Shown one piece after another: positions 1 through 5,763 of a DNA stretch of 64,000 nucleotides. Origin of the DNA: Mangrovicoccus algicola (GTDB taxonomy: Bacteria; Pseudomonadota; Alphaproteobacteria; Rhodobacterales; Rhodobacteraceae); NCBI RefSeq assembly GCF_014903745.1, contig NZ_JACVXA010000001.1:62001-126000 (forward strand), read 5' to 3'. Position 1 is the first letter of the stretch; every line of letters starts with the position of its first letter. Under the pieces are notes generated by a model, which was not told the origin of the DNA, ran no database searches, and saw nothing but the letters and a program-made list of their open reading frames with translations. Both the position numbers and the translations under genes were made by a program.

Positions 1-464
1 CCGGCCTGCGCCGCCAGCCGCTGGTTCAGCCGCCCCTGCGCCTCGCGGAACCGGCGCGCCAGGGCATTCTCGGGCACGACACCCTGGCCCAGCTCGTTGG
101 ACACCACGACCACCGGGCCCGGCGCGGTTTCCAGCGCCGCCATCAGCGCGTCTTCCGCCGCCGCCGGATCCGCCCCCGACAGCATCACGTTCGACAGCCA
201 CATCGTGGCGCAATCCAGCAGGATCGCCGCCCCCGCCGGGCATCGGTGCAGGGCCTCCGCCACCCCCAGCGGCGCCTCGATCGTGGTCCAGCCCGCACCC
301 CGCTGCTGCCGGTGTGCCGCGATTTTAAGCGACATCTCCTCGTCCCGGATTTCCGCCGTCGCCAGGTAGACCCTGTCCAAACCGCTGTTAACTATCAGAC
401 TTTCCGCGAATTTCGATTTCCCCGATGCCGCGCCGCCTAGCACGAGAGTAAGGTTTGGCAACAT
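1..464 (-). CDS. cobP: Bifunctional adenosylcobinamide kinase / adenosylcobinamide-phosphate guanylyltransferase (partial, C-terminus off the window)
   Basis: Phosphorylates adenosylcobinamide and attaches GMP in the nucleotide-loop branch of cobalamin synthesis, in the cytoplasm. The start is ATG at 464, preceded by a strong GGAGG. The N-terminus reads MLPNLTLVLGGAASGKSKFA, with the P-loop GGAASGKS typical of CobP/CobU. Further on come a conserved RVYLATAE segment, an ILLDCATMWLSN segment (the D-x-x-T-x-W-L-x-N motif) and VVVVSNELGQGVVP, all hallmarks of the family. The reading frame stays open to base 1, so only about 154 residues are seen. It is divergent from rpoH2. Cobalamin supply fits the B12-dependent ethylmalonyl-CoA mutase at 36.5 kb, although the two are not linked. 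Confidence 0.93.
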   Translation of the reverse strand, partial: MLPNLTLVLGGAASGKSKFAESLIVNSGLDRVYLATAEIRDEEMSLKIAAHRQQRGAGWTTIEAPLGVAEALHRCPAGAAILLDCATMWLSNVMLSGADPAAAEDALMAALETAPGPVVVVSNELGQGVVPENALARRFREAQGRLNQRLAAQA

Positions 465-480
465 TTTTTCCTCCGGGGCT

Positions 481-506
481 GAACTTTTCGCCGGTCTCGC
501 GCGTAT
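481..506 (+). promoter_or_regulatory. Possible ECF-sigma promoter of rpoH2
   Basis: GAACTT at 481-486 is followed after 15 bases by CGTAT at 502-506, about 28 bases before the rpoH2 start. The AAC and CGT cores are typical of ECF sigma promoters. In Rhodobacter sphaeroides rpoHII is known to depend on RpoE. The exact R. sphaeroides RpoE consensus is not matched, so this is a weak inference. Confidence 0.28.
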
Positions 507-533
507 CCCCTAGGACAAGAGGAGACCGAGCCC

Positions 534-1412
534 ATGGCCCTTGACGCTATCCCCGCCGACCAGAGCTTTTCGCGCCGCGCGATGAAAGCCGAACTACTCG
601 ATGCAGAGACGGAATTGAAGCTGGCCTATGCCTGGCGCGACATGCGCGACGAACAGGCGCTGCACCGGCTCATCACCGCGTATATGCGGCTTGCCATCTC
701 CATGGCCTCGAAATTCCGCCGCTACGGCGCGCCGATGAGCGACCTGATCCAGGAGGCCAGCCTGGGTCTGATGAAGGCCGCCGACAAGTTCGATCCCGAC
801 CGCGGCGTGCGCTTCTCCACCTACGCGGTGTGGTGGATCAAGGCGTCGATTCAGGATTACGTGATGCGCAACTGGTCGATGGTGCGCACCGGCTCGACCT
901 CCTCGCAGAAATCGCTGTTCTTCAACCTGCGGCGGGTGCAGGCCAGGCTGGAACGCGAGGCGGAGGCGCGCGGCGAGACGCTGGACAGCCACCAGCTGCG
1001 CCATATGATCGCCACCGAGGTGGGCGTCCCGCTGCATGACGTCGAAATGATGGAAGGGCGGCTCTCGGGATCGGATTTCTCGCTGAACGCCACCCAGTCC
1101 AGCGACGAGGACGGGCGCGAATGGATCGACACGCTGGAGGACGAGACGGGGCAGTCCTCGGCCATGGTGGAACGCGACCGCGACGCGGAGCATCTGCGCG
1201 GCTTCCTGGCGGGGGCGATGGACGCGCTCAACGACCGCGAGAAATTCATCATCCACGAACGCAAGCTGCGCGAGGATGTCCGCACGCTGGAGAGCCTGGG
1301 TCAGGAACTCGGCCTGTCCAAGGAACGGGTGCGCCAGCTCGAAGCGGCCGCCTTCACCAAGATGCGCCGCTCGCTGGAGGCCCGCAACGTCGCGCTCAGC
1401 GATTTCGTCTGA
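534..1412 (+). CDS. rpoH2: RNA polymerase sigma-32 family factor, RpoHII type
   Basis: A 292-residue alternative sigma factor directing transcription of heat-shock and (in R. sphaeroides) singlet-oxygen stress genes. Region 2 (about residues 50-120) contains FDPDRGVRFSTYAVWWIKA. It is followed by the diagnostic RpoH box QKSLFFNLRR (residues 125-134) and a C-terminal region 4 helix-turn-helix with LGLSKERVRQLE. The variant box and the lysine/arginine-rich N-terminus resemble RpoHII rather than the housekeeping RpoHI. AAGAGGAG at 517-524 is the ribosome binding site for ATG 534. It is divergent from cobP and abuts the ChaN-like gene, an arrangement I associate with rpoHII in Rhodobacter. A second rpoH would be expected elsewhere in the genome. 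Confidence 0.93.
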   Translation: MALDAIPADQSFSRRAMKAELLDAETELKLAYAWRDMRDEQALHRLITAYMRLAISMASKFRRYGAPMSDLIQEASLGLMKAADKFDPDRGVRFSTYAVWWIKASIQDYVMRNWSMVRTGSTSSQKSLFFNLRRVQARLEREAEARGETLDSHQLRHMIATEVGVPLHDVEMMEGRLSGSDFSLNATQSSDEDGREWIDTLEDETGQSSAMVERDRDAEHLRGFLAGAMDALNDREKFIIHERKLREDVRTLESLGQELGLSKERVRQLEAAAFTKMRRSLEARNVALSDFV

Positions 1413-2224
1413 CGGCCGCGCTTCTGCTGGCACTCGCCCCGGCTGCACCGGCCGGGGCGGAGGGCCCCCCGCCTGCCGCGCCCGCCGCGGCGCTCGAGGC
1501 CGCGCGCGGATCGCAGATCGTGCTGCTGGGGGAAACCCATGACAATCCGCATCATCACGCATTGCAGGCGGCCATCGTCGGCGCGCTTCGCCCCGCCGCG
1601 ATCGTCTTCGAGATGCTGTCCCCGGCCCAGGCGGCCCGGCTGGAAGGGCTGACCGGGCGCACCGAACCCGCCCTGCGCGAGGCGCTTGGCTGGGATGGAT
1701 CGGGATGGCCCGATTTCGCGATGTACTACCCGATCTTCGCCGCCGCACCGGGGGCCGCCGTGCTTGGCGCCGGGGTCCCGGCCGAGGCGCTTCGACGGGC
1801 GATTGCCGACGGAGCCGCCGCGGCCTTCGGCCCCGCCGCCGGGCGCTACGGCCTCGAGGATGCGCTCCCGCCGCCGGAGCTGGCCGCGCGAACGGACCTG
1901 CAGAACGAGGCTCATTGCGGCGCCCTGCCCGCCGAGATACTGCCCGGGATGGTGGAGGCGCAGCGGCTGCGCGACGCCGCCTTCGCCCGCACCGCCCTGG
2001 AGGCGCTGGATCGCCACGGCCCGCCGGTGGTGGTGATCGCCGGGCGCGGCCATGTGCGCCGCGACTGGGGCATTCCCGCTGCCCTTGCCGCCGCCGCGCC
2101 GCAGATCCCGGTCGCCGCCATCGCGTTGTCCGAAACCGTGCCGGAGGACCCCGGGGGCCGCTTCGATGCCGAGATCGTCACGCCGGCCCCCCCGCGCGAG
2201 GATCCCTGCGCCGCCTTCGACTGA
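1409..2224 (+). CDS. ChaN-like haem-binding/uptake family protein (secreted)
   Basis: Reads as a secreted Tiki/ChaN-superfamily protein of about 271 residues. A hydrophobic leader ending APAGA is followed by IVLLGETHDNPHHH, the family's characteristic G-E-x-H-D-N-x-x-H-H motif, then VFEMLSPAQ, DFAMYYPIF and a late VVVIAGRGHVRRDWG segment. Members bind haem or act as surface lipoproteins; the activity here is not known. No ATG, GTG or TTG lies in frame near the leader. The only reasonable start is CTG at 1409, overlapping the rpoH2 stop as CTGA, or translation is coupled in another way. The position directly behind rpoH2 suggests stress-coupled expression. The fold call is firm; the start is uncertain. 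Confidence 0.75.
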   Translation: MTAALLLALAPAAPAGAEGPPPAAPAAALEAARGSQIVLLGETHDNPHHHALQAAIVGALRPAAIVFEMLSPAQAARLEGLTGRTEPALREALGWDGSGWPDFAMYYPIFAAAPGAAVLGAGVPAEALRRAIADGAAAAFGPAAGRYGLEDALPPPELAARTDLQNEAHCGALPAEILPGMVEAQRLRDAAFARTALEALDRHGPPVVVIAGRGHVRRDWGIPAALAAAAPQIPVAAIALSETVPEDPGGRFDAEIVTPAPPREDPCAAFD

Positions 2225-2236
2225 ACGCTGGTACAC

Positions 2237-2260
2237 ATATGATATTCACGTATATCATAT
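2237..2260. promoter_or_regulatory. AT-rich palindrome, operator-like
   Basis: A perfect 9-bp inverted repeat ATATGATAT ... ATATCATAT separated by TCACGT, followed by the palindrome TATGCATA at 2265-2272. It stands out in a GC-rich genome and lies between the ChaN-like gene and coaBC. It looks like a protein-binding site for an unknown regulator or part of a promoter. Confidence 0.4.
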
Positions 2261-2325
2261 CCGGTATGCATATTAAATGGATGACACCGGCGCCCCATCG
2301 TGTAGTTTACGCGGAGTAACGAGTA

Positions 2326-2349
2326 CGGAGCGTCTTTTCGGACGCTCCG
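2326..2349 (+). other. 9-bp hairpin in coaBC leader
   Basis: CGGAGCGTC and GACGCTCCG form a perfect 9-bp stem around the loop TTTTCG. No U-tract follows, so it is probably not a simple terminator. It could be the 3' end of the ChaN-like transcript, part of a small RNA, or a structured leader of coaBC. Confidence 0.45.
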
Positions 2350-2412
2350 GGCGGTAACTCCGGCGGGTCCCGGAGCCGCGGCCATTGTTTCCGGCCGCAA
2401 CCTGACCTTAGA

Positions 2413-2435
2413 TGCCCCCGGAGTTTCCGGGGGCA
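2413..2435 (+). promoter_or_regulatory. Hairpin covering the likely coaBC ribosome binding site
   Basis: TGCCCCCGGA and TCCGGGGGCA form a perfect 10-bp stem with a 3-base loop, ending 8 bases before the coaBC ATG. The only Shine-Dalgarno-like G-run (GGGGG, 2429-2433) lies in the right arm, so the stem would hide it. This suggests translational control; a thermosensor is possible but unproven. Confidence 0.45.
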
Positions 2436-2443
2436 ACACTACC

Positions 2444-3646
2444 ATGCTGGCAGGCAAGCGCATCCTTCTGATCATCGGCGGCGGCATCGCCGCCTACAAG
2501 GCGCTGGACCTGATCCGGCTGTGCCGCAAGGCGGGCGCGGCGGTGACGCCGGTGATGACCCCGGCCGCCGCGGAATTCGTCACGCCGCTTTCCGTTGCCG
2601 CGCTGGCCGGGGAGAAGGTCCATTCCCACCTGTTCGACCTGACTGCCGAGGCCGAGATGGGCCATATCCAGCTCAGCCGCGTCGCCGACCTGGTGGTGGT
2701 CGCCCCCGCCACGGCCAGCCTGATGGCGCGCATGGCCCAGGGTATCTGCGACGATCTGGCGACGACGCTGCTGCTGGCCACGGACACGCCGGTGCTGATC
2801 GCGCCGGCGATGAATGTCCGCATGTGGCAGCACCCCGCGACGCAAAGGAACCTGGCGCAGCTGCGCGCCGACGGCATCACCGTGACCGGCCCGGACGAGG
2901 GCGACATGGCCTGCGGCGAATACGGTCCCGGACGGCTTGCCGAACCCGCCGCGATCCTGCAGGCCATCGCCGCGCGGCTCGGTCCCCGGCCGCTGGCGGG
3001 GCGCAGCGTGCTGGTCACCTCGGGGCCGACGCATGAACCGATCGACCCGGTCCGCTACATCGCCAACCGCTCCTCCGGGGCGCAGGGCACGGCGATTGCC
3101 GCCGCGCTGGCGGCGCTGGGGGCGCGGGTCCGCTTCGTCACCGGCCCCGCCGAGGTTGCGCCCCCCGCCGGGGTGGAGGTGATCCGGGTGCAGACCGCGC
3201 GCGAGATGCTGGAGGCCGCCCGCGCCGCCCTGCCTGCCGATGCCGCGGTGATGGCCGCCGCCGTGGCCGACTGGCGCGTCGCGAATGCCAGCGGATCGAA
3301 GATGAAGAAGGATGGCAGCGGCCGCGCCCCGGCGCTGGACTTCGCCGAGAACCCCGACATCCTGCGCGAGATCTCCGCCCCCGGCCCGGCCCGGCCGGGG
3401 CTGGTCATCGGCTTTGCCGCCGAGACGGACGAGGTGGTCGCCCATGCCACGGCCAAGCGGCTGCGCAAGGGCTGCGACTGGATCCTGGCCAATGACGTCT
3501 CGCCCGCCACCGGCATCATGGGCGGGACCGAGAATGCCGTGACCCTGATCACCGCCGACGGCGCCGAGACCTGGCCGCGCCTGGCCAAGGACGAGGTCGC
3601 CCGCCGCCTGGCGCAGCGCATCGCCGAGGCGATCGCCGCGGGCTGA
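2444..3646 (+). CDS. coaBC: Bifunctional phosphopantothenoylcysteine decarboxylase / phosphopantothenate-cysteine ligase
   Basis: Two consecutive cytosolic steps of coenzyme A synthesis: CTP-dependent joining of cysteine to 4'-phosphopantothenate, then FMN-dependent decarboxylation. The N-terminal CoaC flavoprotein half (about 1-185) has the active-site His74, the PAMN motif with Asn124 and Cys157 in ACGEYGPGR. The C-terminal CoaB half starts at VTSGPTHEPIDPVRYIANRS and includes AAVADWRV and the lysine-rich SGSKMKKDG segment. At 400 residues it is full length. The start ATG 2444 agrees with the CoaC N-terminus MLAGKRILLIIGGGIAAYK. It has its own leader of about 220 bases with a palindrome and two hairpins. 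Confidence 0.96.
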   Translation: MLAGKRILLIIGGGIAAYKALDLIRLCRKAGAAVTPVMTPAAAEFVTPLSVAALAGEKVHSHLFDLTAEAEMGHIQLSRVADLVVVAPATASLMARMAQGICDDLATTLLLATDTPVLIAPAMNVRMWQHPATQRNLAQLRADGITVTGPDEGDMACGEYGPGRLAEPAAILQAIAARLGPRPLAGRSVLVTSGPTHEPIDPVRYIANRSSGAQGTAIAAALAALGARVRFVTGPAEVAPPAGVEVIRVQTAREMLEAARAALPADAAVMAAAVADWRVANASGSKMKKDGSGRAPALDFAENPDILREISAPGPARPGLVIGFAAETDEVVAHATAKRLRKGCDWILANDVSPATGIMGGTENAVTLITADGAETWPRLAKDEVARRLAQRIAEAIAAG

Positions 3647-3683
3647 CCTCCCCCCGCGGCCGGACCGGCTGATAGGGAAATCC

Positions 3684-3712
3684 GATCAATTGACGGAAAG
3701 CCGATATTGATC
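3684..3712. promoter_or_regulatory. Inverted repeat upstream of the fds operon
   Basis: GATCAAT (3684-3690) and ATTGATC (3706-3712) form a perfect 7-bp inverted repeat with a 15-base spacer, ending 54 bases before fdsG. It may be the operator of the formate dehydrogenase operon. No LysR-type fdsR gene, often found next to fds operons, is present here, so the regulator would be encoded elsewhere. Confidence 0.4.
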
Positions 3713-3766
3713 CGGCAAATTCCTTCCCCCCAAGATGGCGGCATCGCGAGCGATTGGGAGGACTGC

Positions 3767-4243
3767 ATGCCACGGGATTTCCCGCAGCCAACGGCAGAAG
3801 AGATTGACGCGCTGATCCACGAGTCCCTGCATCTGGAAGGTCCGCTTCTGCCGATCTTCCACGCGCTGCAGGACGTGTTCGGGCATGTGCCCGAGATGGC
3901 GATCCAGCCGATCGCCGAGGCCCTGAACATCACCCGCGCCGAGGTGCATGGCGTGATGTCCTTCTACCATGATTTCCGCAAGGCCCCGGCCGGGCGTCAC
4001 GTGCTGAAGATCTGCCGCGCAGAGGCCTGCCAGTCGATGGGCGCCAATGCGCTGGCCGAGGCGACGCTGGCCAGGCTGGGCCTCGACTGGCACGGCACCA
4101 CAGCCAATGGCAATGTCACGGTGGAGCCGGTCTATTGCCTCGGGCTCTGCGCCTGCGCGCCCGCCGTGATGATCGGCGACAGGCTGCATGGCCGGGTCGA
4201 CGGCGACCGGATGGACGCGATCCTGAAGGAGGCGGGCGCATGA
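3767..4243 (+). CDS. fdsG: NAD-dependent formate dehydrogenase, gamma subunit
   Basis: The small electron-transfer subunit of the cytosolic FdsABG complex, homologous to NuoE/24-kDa of complex I and carrying one [2Fe-2S] cluster. The four ligands are visible as C83-x4-C88 (CRAEAC) and C124-x3-C128 (CLGLC). At 158 residues it has normal length. ATG 3767 is chosen because GGGAGG precedes it at 3756-3761; an upstream in-frame ATG at 3707 would add a non-conserved tail. It is the first gene of an operon in which each next gene overlaps or abuts. Confidence 0.95.
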   Translation: MPRDFPQPTAEEIDALIHESLHLEGPLLPIFHALQDVFGHVPEMAIQPIAEALNITRAEVHGVMSFYHDFRKAPAGRHVLKICRAEACQSMGANALAEATLARLGLDWHGTTANGNVTVEPVYCLGLCACAPAVMIGDRLHGRVDGDRMDAILKEAGA

Positions 4244-5763
4244 GGATCTATGTCCCCCTCGACAGCGCCGCCCGCGCGCTCGGCGCCGATCAGGTCGCCG
4301 AGGCCATCGCCGCCGAGGCCGCATCGCGCGGCGTCGCGGCCGAGATCATCCGCAACGGCAGCCGCGGCATGGTCTGGCTGGAACCGCTGGTGGAGGTGGA
4401 GACGCCGGAGGGCCGCATGGGCTTCGGCCCGCTCCTGCCCTCCGAGGCGGCGCAGGTCTTCGACCGCGGCGGTCCGAAGGCGCTGGGGCCGGTCGAGGCG
4501 CTGCCCTGGATGGCGCGGCAGACCCGCCTGACCTTCGCGCGCTGCGGCATCACCGATCCGCTGAGCCTTGCCGATTACGAGGCGCATGGCGGGCTGGCCG
4601 GGCTGCGCCGCGCGCTTGGCATGTCCGGCGAAACAATCGTCGACGAGGTCAAGACCTCCGGCCTGCGCGGCCGCGGCGGCGCGGGCTTCCCCACCGGGAT
4701 CAAGTGGGACACGGTGCGGCTGGCGAAGGCCGACCGGAAATACATCATCTGCAATGCCGACGAGGGCGATAGCGGCACCTTCGCCGACCGCATGATCATG
4801 GAAGGCGACCCCTTCACCCTGATCGAGGGCATGGTGATCGCCGGGCTCGCGACCGGGGCGACCCGCGGCTACATCTATTCGCGCTCGGAATACCCCCAGG
4901 CCAACGCGATCATGCGCCGGGCCATCGCGGCGGCGCAGAAGGCGGGGATTCTCGGGCCGCGCGTGCTGGGCACCGGTCCCGCCTTCGACATGGAGCTGCG
5001 CATTGGCGCCGGGGCCTATGTCTGCGGCGAGGAGACGTCGCTCCTGAATTCGCTGGAGGGCAAGCGCGGCGTGGTCCGCGCCAAGCCGCCGCTTCCGGCG
5101 CTCGAAGGCTTCATGGGCAAGCCCACCGTGGTCAACAACGTGCTGTCGCTGGCAACCGTGCCGGTGATCTTCGAGAAGGGCGCGCAGTTCTACGCCGATT
5201 TCGGGCTCGGCCGCTCCAAGGGCACGATGCCGATCCAGATCGCGGGCAATGTCAGGCGCGGCGGCCTGTTCGAGACCGCCTTCGGCATGGAGCTGGGCAC
5301 GCTGGTCAATGACATCGCCGGCGGCACCGCGTCGGGCCGCCCGGTCAAGGCGGTGCAGGTCGGCGGTCCGCTCGGCGCCTATCTGGCGCCCGCGAAATTC
5401 GACACGCCCTTCGGCTACGAGGAATTCGACCGCAAGGAGGCGCTGATCGGCCATGCCGGGATCGTGGTATTCGACGACACGACCGACATGCTGGGCATGG
5501 CACGTTTCGCGATGGAGTTCTGCGCCGTGGAAAGCTGCGGGAAATGCACGCCCTGCCGCATCGGCGCCGTGCGCGGCGTCGAGACCATCGACCGGATCGC
5601 CCGCGGCGACGCCGCCGCCATCCCGCTCCTGACCGATCTGTGCGAGACCATGAAGGACGGATCGCTCTGCGCGCTCGGGGGCTTCACCCCCTTCCCCGTC
5701 ATGTCCGCGCTGAAGCAATTCCCCGAAGATTTCGTCCCCGCCGCCAGGGAGGCCGCCGAATGA
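4240..5763 (+). CDS. fdsB: NAD-dependent formate dehydrogenase, beta subunit (FMN/NADH module)
   Basis: The diaphorase subunit, homologous to NuoF, where electrons from formate reduce NAD+. It has 507 residues: an N-terminal thioredoxin-like domain (about 1-100), the FMN/NAD motif GRGGAGFPTGIKW (about 145-157), the GAGAYVCGEETSLLNSLEG loop, and the C-terminal [4Fe-4S] site CGKCTPCRIG with a distal cysteine in SLCALGG. ATG 4240 overlaps the fdsG stop in an ATGA junction, implying translational coupling. Confidence 0.95.
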   Translation: MRIYVPLDSAARALGADQVAEAIAAEAASRGVAAEIIRNGSRGMVWLEPLVEVETPEGRMGFGPLLPSEAAQVFDRGGPKALGPVEALPWMARQTRLTFARCGITDPLSLADYEAHGGLAGLRRALGMSGETIVDEVKTSGLRGRGGAGFPTGIKWDTVRLAKADRKYIICNADEGDSGTFADRMIMEGDPFTLIEGMVIAGLATGATRGYIYSRSEYPQANAIMRRAIAAAQKAGILGPRVLGTGPAFDMELRIGAGAYVCGEETSLLNSLEGKRGVVRAKPPLPALEGFMGKPTVVNNVLSLATVPVIFEKGAQFYADFGLGRSKGTMPIQIAGNVRRGGLFETAFGMELGTLVNDIAGGTASGRPVKAVQVGGPLGAYLAPAKFDTPFGYEEFDRKEALIGHAGIVVFDDTTDMLGMARFAMEFCAVESCGKCTPCRIGAVRGVETIDRIARGDAAAIPLLTDLCETMKDGSLCALGGFTPFPVMSALKQFPEDFVPAAREAAE

